The notes under the pieces are model-generated. The model was not told the origin of the DNA and did not search any database. It worked only from the letters and a program-made list of their open reading frames with translations. A stretch of 64,000 bases of DNA, taken from contig OW121853.1 of assembly GCA_933228895.1 (NCBI GenBank), positions 9,802,494-9,866,493 on the forward strand, given 5' to 3'. This document shows positions 32,990 through 43,434 of this stretch, in pieces. Both the position numbers and the translations under genes were made by a program. This DNA comes from Platycnemis pennipes. Lineage: Eukaryota > Arthropoda > Insecta > Odonata > Platycnemididae. The stretch's first letter is position 1; every line of letters begins with the position of its first letter.

Positions 32990-34790
32990 TTCCGGGAGGG
33001 TTCCGTCACTGATATTCCCAAAACTTCCCCCACCAATTTTTGGATGTATTTTCAACGACTCATTTTTTTGTTCGTTGTTTTGATGTAAAGCACCCAGCTG
33101 TTTATTGTGGCAAGGTCCAATATATTGTAAAATACATGGACAGGCCACCTCCGTGTAGCTGACCTTGTGGAATATTTTCAACACATGCTGTTCATTATGC
33201 CTACTCCGACTTTGTTTTTATTATAAAAAAGTATGGTTTCTGGTTTTCCTTTTTTTATTTCCGAAACAGTGACGTCTTCGTGCATGGTGCTGAGTAAAAG
33301 TACATTCTTATTATTTTTTACCTGGTACTGCGTGAGAGTATGGCGAAAGGTATTTTTGAAGACTCGTGTGGAATAGATTGGAATATTCATGCCGACCGAA
33401 GGTGGCAAGTCCCGCCTGTTTTTTCTGATCGTCCCTACAAGAGATATTTTCCGTTTTTTCAAATGTTCAGCAAGCTGGATTGATGAAAAATAATTGTTAG
33501 AAGTAACATTTATGCCTGTATGGCTCCGTCAATCTAACAGCCACATATTCCCCCAGTGCTTGATTAGATGGCCTATCTTCATCTTTGCCACAATATGGAA
33601 ATGCATTTAGGCAGTATTTTGATTTTACATCTGTCAAAACTCAGTATTTGGTTCCAAATTTGTCTGGTTTATTTGGCATATACCGTATAAAGGGGCACCT
33701 GCATTTCATAGGATAGAGCTGTTCATTGGCTGTTACGGTTTCACCTGGATTATAGCAGGATCGAGAATTGTTCACAAAATGATTCCAAATTTCAGACATC
33801 AAACACAATTTATCTGTTTTCAGTGCTTGACTACGAGTCACTTTCAAATCGAAGCGTAAATGCTTCATAATGTTCAAGAATCGATCCCTAGCCATTGCGC
33901 TAGAGAATATTTTTGAACCCCACGTGTTGTACCAGCAGCTTTTTATAGACAAATGCCTCTGCCCAAGATGCCTCTTGCATATATCAATGCGATAAATGTA
34001 AGTTTTTCCAAGTTCTTCTCTCGCCAAGTTCCAATCAGGATTTTGAAGTTTACCATGCTCCACAGTATATTTTATGATGGAGTCTAACAGGGTATCACTC
34101 ATCAACAAGCGGAAGGCACTCAACACTGACAGTTCTTGAATATTTCTCTTGGCGTACGGTGTCGGACCGGTGCTAAATGCACAATATTTTGCCTCGAGAG
34201 TCTTCCTGCTGGGATGTGATCAGATGAAATCTCCAACCACTTCGTTCCATCCTGAGCAATTTCGCTTGGTGCGGATGATTCTGGGGGTTTCTGTAAAAAA
34301 TAAAAAAATAATAGTTATTCTACCAAGAATATCATATTTTACGGTTTTTCATATTTACTTCATTTCTTTTCTTACTTTGTAAGTATTTATAGGCAAAAAC
34401 ATATAATAATTGGCAAACATAAAAAATTCACTGTAATCGATATTTGCAGATTACTTGATCTATAAAAGTCAGAGCTATCATAGTTCATAATTACATCATG
34501 TTACCATTGAATAAAACATAAGAAATTAAATCAGTAAAATGGAAAAATGATAAAATAGAAGAAAAGAACTTACAAGCAAGAATCAATGGCACAACTATCA
34601 TCACTGGAGTCACCATCGGAATCACTGTCTTGGAATTCGGAACGGGAATCGTCGCTTCCATCACACGCAGGTGATGATGGATGTCGTCCATGGACTGATG
34701 TTTCCGATTCCCTTCCAGGCTGATCTTCGTCCAACTCCAGTAAAACAGCAAGAACACACTCTCCGGTGTACGATATTTCCTCGCAGCCAT
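32990..34790 (-). pseudogene. piggyBac transposase of element B (dead, catalytic acids lost)
   Basis: The ATG at 34788-34790 opens MAARKYRTPESV. A frameshift near 34760 moves the acidic N-terminal region (ELDEDQ, DSDSDGDSSDDS) into another frame. A plausible intron follows (GTAAGT from 34573, TTTTACAG ending at 34291, 283 bp), and the downstream frame carries TKWLEISSDHI, TGPTPYAKRNI, then ICKRHLGQRHLSIKSCWYN. The catalytic blocks are readable but altered: TANEQL (first Asp now Asn, codon 33725-33727), TSNNYFSS (second Asp now Asn, 33496-33498), and VGVGIMN (third Asp now Gly at 33199-33201, nearby Asp now Asn at 33190-33192). VGTIRKNRRDLP, KPETILFYNKNK and RWPVHVFYNILDLA are well kept. Stops and frame changes occur throughout. 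These four acidic positions are known to be needed in piggyBac transposases, so the gene is inactive several times over. Confidence 0.85.
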
Positions 34791-35009
34791 TTGAATGGCA
34801 AAGTTCCTCTTCTCTTTATTTCTTTCTCAACCTCTCGCTTTCGCTCTCGACTCGCTACTGACGTGCATGCAAAAAAAATGTGCAAACGGATGCAAAATAT
34901 GGTACTCTCCCTCCAGCATGGGAGGGATAGAGAGCTGGAGAGCAAAATGGATACAAAAGAATTAAAATTTCAGATATGCCGGTAATTGCCGTTCGATAGG
35001 CAGGGACTC

Positions 35010-35340
35010 TAGGGCCACCCGGGTTCCAAGAACTTGCTGTAATGTCCCTTCCTCCTCCTAAGAGCGGATTCCAAGGGTAGAATATACAATAGAATTTTAC
35101 AGCTCACCCCATTCCTCCGCTCTCCCAAAATCGACAATATTTTGCCCTGGGGCGCAGCGTGACGTGCCGCCCCCCGCCCACCCCGACGGGGTCCGGCGTA
35201 ACTGCGGCGGGACACCCGGCAAAGGAGCTTGGCCGAGTGACAATGCCATCAGGCCAGAAATGGAAAGAGTTATTCGAAAAGACGATGTGGCGTCGATGAA
35301 AAATAATATCTCTGAGGGCCCTAAATCATGGCTAATGGAC
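35010..35340. other. GC-rich block inside piggyBac element B
   Basis: Between the transposase start and the right terminus lies a GC-rich stretch (GCCGCCCCCCGCCCACCCCG, GGGTCCGGCG, GCGGCGGGACACCCGG) unlike the AT-rich rest of the element. It could be a captured host fragment, a promoter, or an inserted SINE-like piece. No B box or coding motif is seen. Confidence 0.4.
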
Positions 35341-35912
35341 AACTTTCCTTTGAATACGTGTTATATTAGGGTGTGGGTAAAACAGCTATAATTGCAAAAT
35401 AAAAAAATACAAAAGAAAAGTATTATAATTGCATGAATGTCACAAAAAACAACGACTGGGACCGTGTTATTCCCCTTTGCTGCCGTGAACAATCGAAAGA
35501 GCGCGTGCAAAAAGTCACTATGCCTAGGTCTTGAAATAGGAGTCTAGGGGACGAAACCAGCATTGAACCGGGTAATTCCTGGGTCAAAATCAAGTACTTC
35601 ATCTACCAAACTAGCCTCTTGCTGATGAATGACATACATGAAACAAAAGAGCCCAAGGGCAATAGAAAAAGTAGAACATAGCGCGAAAGCAAGTTGTGGG
35701 CCAAATGACCCCAAGCCGTCCTTCGAGGTATAACCTCTCATAAATAATGAGAAAAAAATATTTTAATTTAAATCACGCGAATTTATCACATTTTAGAACA
35801 AAATGAAGAAAGTGAAAAAGTTTCAAAATGTAAAAAAATATTTTACTAAGAGAAAAATAAGTTTGAAATCTGAAAATGGGTCAAATGACCCCTACCGTCC
35901 TTCTAGTGTTAA

Positions 35913-36605
35913 TATCAGTTTCATCCACCTACTTCGCATTTGTAATTTCAGACAGAAATTTTCTCTACACCGCAAACTTAGGTTTATCTTATTTGACTAC
36001 TCTTTCGTCTATCTTTTCCAGTCCATCGTATTTCATACGAATATTTCTAACGTTTGCAATATTTTCTCAACATCCCATTCTAATTCCCATATCTGTCATT
36101 TATAAATTATTTCGTTATGCTCTTTTTTCACATTTTCCCTTTCCCTACGTAAGATGATAGTTGCTTGTTACCACCTGCAGATAAACGCCTGCTTATCCAG
36201 AGAATTTACTTTTCAAATGTCATTATCACTACGTCTAGCTAAACAGCCAGAGCATAGAATGTATTGTATTGAATGCATAAACATGGAAAAGTGATGAATA
36301 CATAAAACGCCAACCTTAAGGATACTATCTGAGGAAATAAACTAACTGATGATGGAGAATATGTGTTTAGCTGAATGTAAAGTATGCTTTAAATGGCTGT
36401 AAGGACTCTATATTTGGCCCCTAGCTAAATTATGTATGATTAAGGTAAGAACTAATAAGGAGTTTCGTTGTATAGCTACCCGAAGACTGGGCCAGACAAT
36501 TAGACGTGCATAAATAGTTGGCCCTGGACATTAAGAGCTGGTCTCTATGAATTTTACCAATGTCGGGTAGCTATTGTTCAAGAAGTCCGAAAGTTATGAG
36601 ATGAA
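35913..36605. other. no recognisable gene
   Basis: AT-rich spacer between piggyBac B and the LINE copies. The open frames at 35803-36157 are low complexity and start inside the piggyBac end. Confidence 0.4.
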
Positions 36606-37095
36606 TAACCTATCATCATCATTGGTCAACAATCCTAGGATTGGTTTGACGCAGCTTTCCATTCGATTCTTCTATCGGCCAACCTTTTCATTGTGACGTA
36701 ATTCTTCTCTTTCACATTCTTCACGACCTGTTCCATGTATCTCATACGAGGCCTGCCTTTTCCAATCTTCCTGTTCACTTTTTCCTCGACGATAGTCTTC
36801 ATCAGGCTATCGTATCTCAAGATATGACCGATTAAGTTGTCCCTTCTTCTTTTTAGAGTTGTCAGCAGACTTCTCTTTTCTCTCATTCTTCTTAGCACTT
36901 CCTCGTTACTTACTCGGTCGGTCCACTTAATCTTCAACATTCTGCTGTAGCGCCACATTTCGAATGCTTCTACCCTTTTCTTCTCCGCTGCTGTCATCGT
37001 CCATGTTTCACTGCCGTAAAGAAACATGCTCCAGATGTATGTTCTGATGAACTGTTTCCTTGCTTCTACGCTTGTATTTCCTTCAATTAGTACAT
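36606..37095 (-). mobile_element. LINE 3' end, best-kept C-terminus
   Basis: The minus-strand frame at 36635-37027 (130 codons) is intact. In order it reads FLYGSETWTM, VEAFEMWRYSRMLKIKWTDR, NEEVLRRM, HILRYDSLMKTIVEEKVNRK, GKGRPRMRYMEQ and RRIEWKAASNQS. It is the post-RT C-terminal domain of a non-LTR retrotransposon and ends in a CATCATCATTGG-type tail. The 5' part is missing. Close relatives are at 28.15, 45.8 and 47.0 kb. Confidence 0.8.
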
Positions 37096-37770
37096 TGAAA
37101 TAAGCTAAAGCAAAATAAATATGGAATTTTATATGTACACTGGTGTATGATATATATTACTATCTTTAAACCTTTTATTTCACCTAAAAATTACTCACGA
37201 TAAGTAGAAATGTACTCTTCACCTTAAAAGTACTAAGCATGCTTAATTTGCTGGTAAAATCAATGCAACGCTATAACATAAATATATTTATTAAATGATT
37301 TTTATACAATACTTTTATCTCTTTTGATTGTTAGAGTAAATTCCTATGCAACTCACGCATACGGTAAGGTATAGAGCAAGCCACGGCTGGTGCATGAAAT
37401 TTGACATTATCGTATTTTCTAAGTTGAATACTGAGTAGCTATCTTCAGTATATTATGATGTGATTAAGGTAAGAACGTGGAACGTGCGATTACTTTGCAC
37501 CTGTGGAAGATTGAAGAACCTGAACGTTAAAATTAAGAAAATGGGAATTTGACATTCAAGGAATCAGTGTAAGGAGATGGCATGAAGAAGGAGATTTCTG
37601 GAGCAGAAGTCACAGAATTATTCTAACCGGATCACTAAATGGTAACGTTGGAGTAGACATAATTCTCAGAAAGAGTGCATAACCACGTGTGAAGAGCTTC
37701 CTGCATTATAGTGGCGAAGATTGAGACCAAGCCTACAGGGACCATTGTGGTGTAAGTATATATGCCTACC

Positions 37771-37999
37771 CATATTTACTTTCACCAACGGCAGCGTTCC
37801 AGTCTCCTACAATAATTAGGTGTCCTTCTTCTCTTACCTGTTTTATAACTTCCGTGATATCTTCGTAGATTGGACTGTGAAATGAAGAAGTAGAAGACAT
37901 CTACGAAGAGATCACGGAAGTTATTAAACAGGTAAGAGGAGAAGGATACCTAAACATTGTAGGATACTGGAACGCTGTCGTTGGCGAAGGTAAATATAG
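37771..37999. repeat. inverted duplication inside LINE endonuclease region
   Basis: 37771-37870 is the reverse complement of 37899-37999 with moderate divergence (CAGCGTTCCAG against CTGGAACGCTG, TTCTCTTACCTG against CAGGTAAGAGG), with a 28-base spacer. Only the right arm is in coding orientation. Confidence 0.8.
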
Positions 38000-39278
38000 G
38001 AAATTAATTATAAAATATGGATTGGGAAACCGAATCGAAAGAGAACAATTATTGTTGGAGTTGTGCAACGTTAGTAGTTGCCAACACATTGTTTAAAAAT
38101 CACGACCGAAGAAGATGCACGTGGAATAGGCTAGGAGAAATAGGAAGAGTTTAAATCAACTATATTTAACTGAAACAGAGATTTAGGAATCAGGTGAAGA
38201 ACTGAAAATGCTACTTGGGGGCAGACATCGACAGTGGCCATAATTTCGTTAAGTTGAAATGCCATTTAAAATTCAGGATGTTGAAGAATTCAGTGAAGGA
38301 CATATATAAAGTATAAAAACTGAAGGAGGCTCAATATCAGCTGGCATTTCAGAAAGCAGTGGGAAACCACATAAGAGAGGACCTGACTGAGGAATCAATG
38401 GAAGAGCCTTGGGAAAAACTTAAATGTATACTACAGTAAGCCACAAAGGTAGAACTGAGAATAAGAAATGTTGCCAAGAAGAAGCCATGAATCACAGAAA
38501 AAGCCTTAGACATGATTAAAGAAAGGATATAGTGCAAAAATGCGATCAATGAAGATGGGCAGGTTTGCTACAAAAGAATAAGGAACGAAGTAATGCGCAA
38601 AGCCAGGAAAGCTAGAGAGATGTGGATGAGGAATCAATGCGGAGATGTACAAAACATCCTTGCACTTGTAAAGGTGGTACGGCGTATAGGATAGTGAGGA
38701 ATCACTTCAAGGAACGGAGCGCAAGATGCAGTGCCATAAGGGACAAAAATAGAGAATATGAACGCAGAGTGAAGCGCTGGGAAAAAGTATCTGGAAGAGT
38801 TATACAACGGAAACATTCTCAGCACGAAAGTGGTCGAACTGAAAAAAAAGAGAAGTCGAAGAGGATGATATGGTAGCATCAGTCGTATGATAGGAAGTCG
38901 ACGCAGCAGTAAGGGACCTTCGCATGAATAAGGCATCTGAAATTGATGATATTTCTGCAGCGATACTTAACAAAGCAGGGGAAAAGGCACTAACCCAACT
39001 TTACAAAAGCATCTGCAACATATACTCAACAGGAGATAACCCAGAAACTACAAGAAAAACATCATCATTCATATTCATAAAAATAGGAAAGCGGAGAAAT
39101 GCGAAAATTATAGGACTATAAGCCTGACGACACATGCATCGAAGATAATGACAAGGACCATCTACAGAAGAATACAAAGAAAAACAGAGGAGTTCCTGAA
39201 TGAAGATCAATTCGGATGCAGGAAAAGTAAGGGTAAAAGAGAAGCAATACTGGCCTTAGGCTGCTCATAGAGAAGAGA

Positions 39279-39656
39279 ATGGAAAAGAACAAGCCGACAT
39301 TCATTGCATTTGTGGATTTAGAGAAGGCTTTTGACAACGTGGATTGGAATTTAATGCTTGGAATTCTGAAAGGTATTGAAGTGTCCTACGATGACCGGAG
39401 AATCATCCACGGTTTTTTCAAAAACCAAGTAGCTATTATTAGATCTGGGATTATCTGTGAAGAATCAAGAATAGGGAAAGGAGTGAGACAAGGCTGCGCA
39501 TTGTCTCTCGTAATTTGTAATGTTTACAGTGAGAAAGCCATCAACGTTATCAAAAAGAAGTCTTCTGGAGTAAATAACCACGGAGAAAAAATGAGAATGC
39601 TGGGATGCGCCGATGTCGTAGCACTCTTAGCAGAGACAGAGAGGAATCTGAATTAA
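39279..39656 (+). pseudogene. reverse-transcriptase palm fragment of the LINE
   Basis: An open stretch of 125 codons holding RT motif A (FVDLEKAFDNVDW), the GVRQGC block with LS following, and a mutated motif C (CADVVAL). It is the largest intact RT piece in the window. The second catalytic Asp is replaced by Val, so it cannot polymerise even if expressed. Confidence 0.8.
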
Positions 39657-39990
39657 GGTGTTGATAACCATGGAAATAACAATGGCCAGATATCACCTGA
39701 AAATCATTAAGAAGACTGGTGTGCAGCAAGAGTAAATAGACCAAAACCAACATAAACCTAGGTAAAAAAAATGGAAGAGTTGAATGAGTTCTGTTCCCTG
39801 GGATGCCAGGTAACCAGCCAAGGACGAAGCAAGAAAGAAATAGTCAATAGTAGTAGCCCAGGCAAAGAGGTCATTCTATCAAAAGAAGCATCTACTTTCA
39901 ACAGGAAATGCGAACGTAAAAATAAGGAAACAATTTATAAGAACCTACATCTGAAGAATGTTTCTTTACGGCAGTTGATGCATAGGCGTT

Positions 39991-40857
39991 GATAGCTGCG
40001 TGGAAGAAAAGGATGGAATTATTATATATCTTCTTATATATCCTGGACTAATATATAACCTGGGATCAAGGAAGAAAAACAAATCACAAAAAGACACAAG
40101 TAATAAAAATCTACGACAGGTGTAAAAATGGTTGAATAAAGAAAGAGAGAGAGAGCGAATTGAATGCAATCCCTTAGAGAAAAAAAATATTTTACTCTTA
40201 GAATGAAATAGAAAACAGTGATCTTTGGCATTAGAAATCAGTATGGGATCGTTGTTTGGCTGGGAGCAGCAACTGTGGTAAACCAGTACAATGATACGGA
40301 AGAAAATCATAAGTGACGAAAAATATGGCGGCAAATAGCAAGAAAAGTTAAATGATACCTAAACTGCCTAATAAAAACGCTGAACGTCAGTTAGAGCTAC
40401 TAATTATAGGGAAAAAAATAATTACATAAACAGCCACGACATATCTTCTCAGATCTGATACAGGTCCTAAGGAGAACCATTTCTTTGCGATGAAAAAGTA
40501 TAATAATGCAAACAAAAAGAGATAGATCCAAAAGGCTAATAATATGGAGGTAAGGAATATTAATTTTGGCTTAGGGGAACCGTAATTATGATATAATAGG
40601 TCACTTAAATGAGAATTAGGAACATTCAATCAGGGAAAAAGCAAGAAATCTTAGGTAATAAAGGAATAGAAGAAAGTAATATGGGAAAACATACTAGAAA
40701 AAGGTAATGACTCGTGAGTTAGGCGGAGGAATGAATGGAAGATCGGAAAACAAACCTTGGTGAAAAAATGCAATGATGAATTGAGCATTGTGACGAAATG
40801 AGGACATCACTGTGAGAATGAGTACTTAATAGGAGAAATATTGGTGGAGGTGAACAA
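39991..40857. other. no recognisable gene
   Basis: A-rich on the plus strand. The minus-strand frame at 39966-40334 (122 codons) is low complexity with no motif. Confidence 0.4.
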
Positions 40858-41352
40858 ACTGTCTGGTATCTATAGCTGTACTGTTCCTTTCGGGAAATGC
40901 TGCGTGCGATTCATTTTTTGACTCAAGTTTCACTCCTACTGGGAGCGTTATCAAGAGACTGAGTTTAAATCGGATACGTCTCATTCCTATATAGGAGCAT
41001 CCGTTGCCCCATTGTTGGGCCGATTTGAATTTCGGGTGGAAGACGTTAGCCGTTGTGAATTTGAAGGGGCCAGGAAACCTTTCCAAACACAGCTCAGGTT
41101 GTAACCATCATCTCTATTGAAATTTTTCGGCCTTTTAGCTATTTCTATTACTTCTCGTAGTAGGCGCGGATAATAATCCTCCGTCTTAGCCAAAACTCGT
41201 GCTTCTTCGAACATAATTTTATGCCTAGGGCTCGAGGCATAATGTTCGGCGACCGCTGACTCGTTCCATTTATGAACCTCCATCGCTCTCTTATGCTCCT
41301 TAAGCCTCTGGGAGATGGCTCGCTTGGTCTGTCCCACATAGCTTCAGCCGCA
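40858..41352 (-). mobile_element. Penelope-like element, GIY-YIG C-terminal fragment
   Basis: The minus-strand frame at 40987-41337, extended a few codons upstream, reads YVGQTKRAISQRLKEHKRA, SAVAEHYASS and HKIMFEEARVL, then LLREVIEIAKRPKNFNRDDG. This is the YIG half of a GIY-YIG nuclease with the following helix and the REAIEI/NFNRD blocks typical of Penelope-like elements. The frame at 40826-41086 continues with LPVGVKLESKNESHAAFPER, a C-terminal tail, near 40870-40945. The GIY half and the RT are absent. The tail region recurs in the palindrome at 43.2 kb. Confidence 0.75.
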
Positions 41353-41477
41353 GAAAAACTTGAGACTTTCCATGACCATCACAACAACATCCATCCATAC
41401 ATCAAATTTACAAAATAACTTGAAGAAGGAGATGGCCTGCCCGGCTGAAGCTATGTGGGACAGACCAAGCGACTATG
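41328..41477. repeat. short inverted repeat at the PLE fragment's end
   Basis: CGCTTGGTCTGTCCCACATAG (minus-strand coding start of the GIY-YIG piece, 41319-41352) reappears inverted at 41448-41477 as GAAGCTATGTGGGACAG and CCAAGCG, about 90 bp away. This suggests fold-back of the element end. Confidence 0.7.
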
Positions 41478-43210
41478 GACCAGTTGCGACCTATAAGCGA
41501 ACTGCGACACACTAAAAACACCTGCTGAATATAGCATACCAAATAAAGACCCTGATTTCAGCCTTATTCATATCTTCTTTTCTCAGCATCTCTCTGGCGC
41601 GAAAAAATAGGCTGATTTATAACATGCGCATTTTTCGGCAGTTAACAGTACCTACCTATGTGTAATAAAATTTTTCAAAAATTTCCTGCAATAACAGTTT
41701 TCAAAAAACGAATCCCTAGATTTGATCAGAAACTAATCATTACACCATCCACGTCTCATTACTTCATAGAGATTATATCACTACGTTTACCGTACTGCTG
41801 CATGCATTTGGAGGTGGAAAGTACCCCCCATTTACTTACTCCGTCTTCCCCTGCATGATTGGTGGAGTCATTTCGTTGAACATTGATGCAATAACCACAA
41901 TCTTAGGACAATATGCAGCGCGTATTGTGCTCACTTTCCATCTCTTCTTCCACTTATCCTCTGAATTACCGAAAAAAGTCATTAACTATTCGAATATTGC
42001 TCTTTTCAAAAGGAACATAATCATTTCAGTCTATTTACTGCAAGAACAAGACGGTTAGTTTTGGCTCTGAGCAAGATGCAAAACCATCGTTCCAAAAACT
42101 CGAATGAAAATCTGGCAGCATAAACAAAATGAGAATTTTAATTTTTCAAACCCTACCGCTACCTCAGACCATGACATTTCATGAGATGAGGATGGTTGTA
42201 GCACCCAAACTGATACATTGCATGATTTTTGGGTTATATAAATTAAAAAAAAATACAAAAGTTAGAGTTACCGCTTGGCTTACTATAAAGAAAAATATAA
42301 GATGAAAAATTTCAACGTGCAAACAAACTTTTTTTAGACACCAGATGATATTCTAAGTCTCTTCTAAGAAAAGCACATGTCATCACCTAAAAGAAAATCA
42401 ATTCTCTTACTGTACTAAAACACACTCTTAATGGGCCTGCACCAGGTCCTCAGATTTACTGAATGTAGTCTTGAGAAGAAAATAACTGATTGATAGAATG
42501 ATGCAAGGCCGGAGCAACGCGTTGGGTCTGGCGGGTCCTGAAAGGTGTATCCAAATAAATCCATAGGTGACAAAGTGAATTGAAAACATGAAAATAATAT
42601 GTGTAGCATCAATAGGATATAAATTTATCCAAAAAAAAATATAGCCCATCAACCTACTCTATTCGGTTGGGTGGGCGCCGAGACTCCTGTCCGAAAATTT
42701 ATGGGCGACTGTATAACCTAAAAACTGATCTAAAGCGTTTCTGCAACACTGCCATGCAGTACAATGTAATTGAAATGTAATGAGTTCTTAGCAAAAGATA
42801 ACCAGGAAAGTGTTTAGCCCAGAGGAGTGGAATAGCAGTTTGGAATTTCTGGCCAATGGAATATATATGACCGAACTAAAAAATGATATCTCTCCTATAC
42901 CACAGAGAGTCGTAATATTTAGAAGACGTTGAAATAAGACCAAATAATAAGTTATTTAATAGAAGAGACATTAAACGATGATTGGTGCATTCCATTATTA
43001 AACTAAACCCAAACGAAAAATCTTTTAGATTTTGCGTGATCAGTCTGCGTGATTTATGAGAAAAAATCCATCGTATTGCCAGAAAGTGTAAATGGTACGT
43101 GCGTATTACGAAGCTTATTTCAAGACACTAATGGTGGAAAGTGATTACGTAAGTGATAGTGAGCCAGATTCAAAATATCGCAGATTCAAAAGTCGGCACT
43201 AATGGCAAAG
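41478..43210. other. no recognisable gene
   Basis: Short frames only (at most 74 codons), overlapping on both strands, no motif recognised. Confidence 0.4.
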
Positions 43211-43231
43211 ATAATTGAGTGATTGTGCTTG

Positions 43232-43416
43232 AAGGTTTTCTCTGCTTCTTTTACCTATAGCTGTAGCTGTTCCTTTCGGGAAATGCTGCGTGCGATTCGT
43301 TTTGACTCAACGTTTCACTCCTCCTACTGGGAGCGTTATCAAGATACTCTTGATAACGCTAAGTCAAAAATGAATCGCACGCGGCATTTCCCGAAAGGAA
43401 CAGCTACAGCTATAGT
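43232..43416. mobile_element. fold-back element made from a PLE coding tail
   Basis: The left arm (about 43255-43345) and right arm (about 43347-43416) are inverted copies of CTATAGCTGTAGCTGTTCC.. through GCGTGCGATTC, the right arm lacking about 26 internal bases. Each arm is the PLE C-terminal coding tail seen at 40.87-40.95 kb. Direct repeats TAATTGAGTGATTGTGCTTGA (43211-43231) and TAATTGAGTGATGCTTGA (43417-43434) flank it, a likely target duplication. A 24-base unpaired lead precedes the left arm. No hammerhead core is seen. Confidence 0.75.
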
Positions 43417-43434
43417 TAATTGAGTGATGCTTGA

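Larger units (their letters stand above)
32616..35908 (-). mobile_element. piggyBac-type element B, both ends present
   Basis: Left end CACTAGGAGGACGGG (from 32616) and right end CCGTCCTTCTAGTG (to 35908) are inverted copies, each bordered by TTAA (32612-32615 and 35909-35912), the diagnostic piggyBac target duplication. Just inside each end is GGGGTCATTTGACCCC or its complement (32650-32665 and 35878-35892). A second, diverged copy of the right terminus lies internally at 35699-35728. The transposase gene is on the minus strand and dead. At 3.3 kb the length suits an autonomous piggyBac ancestor. Confidence 0.85.
37455..39990 (+). mobile_element. LINE copy, endonuclease to RT, plus strand
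   Basis: The longest LINE copy in the window. It starts with an endonuclease block (VRTWNVRLLCTCGRLKNLN, near 37466), continues with GEGYLNIVGYWNAVVGEGK (the GDWNA-type catalytic block, here GYWNA) near 37950, and has RT blocks from about 38920: MNKASEIDDISAAILNKAG, FIAFVDLEKAFDNVDW (motif A intact), GVRQGCALS, and CADVVALLAE (catalytic YADD changed to CADV). It breaks off near 39990 within the LYG/SETW region. Many frameshifts and stops are present. An inverted duplication lies inside the endonuclease region. It is head-to-head with the minus-strand copy ending at 37095. Confidence 0.85.

Noticed and set aside
36635..37027. Host gene of 130 codons
   Set aside because: It is the C-terminal part of a LINE polyprotein, found in several other copies here.
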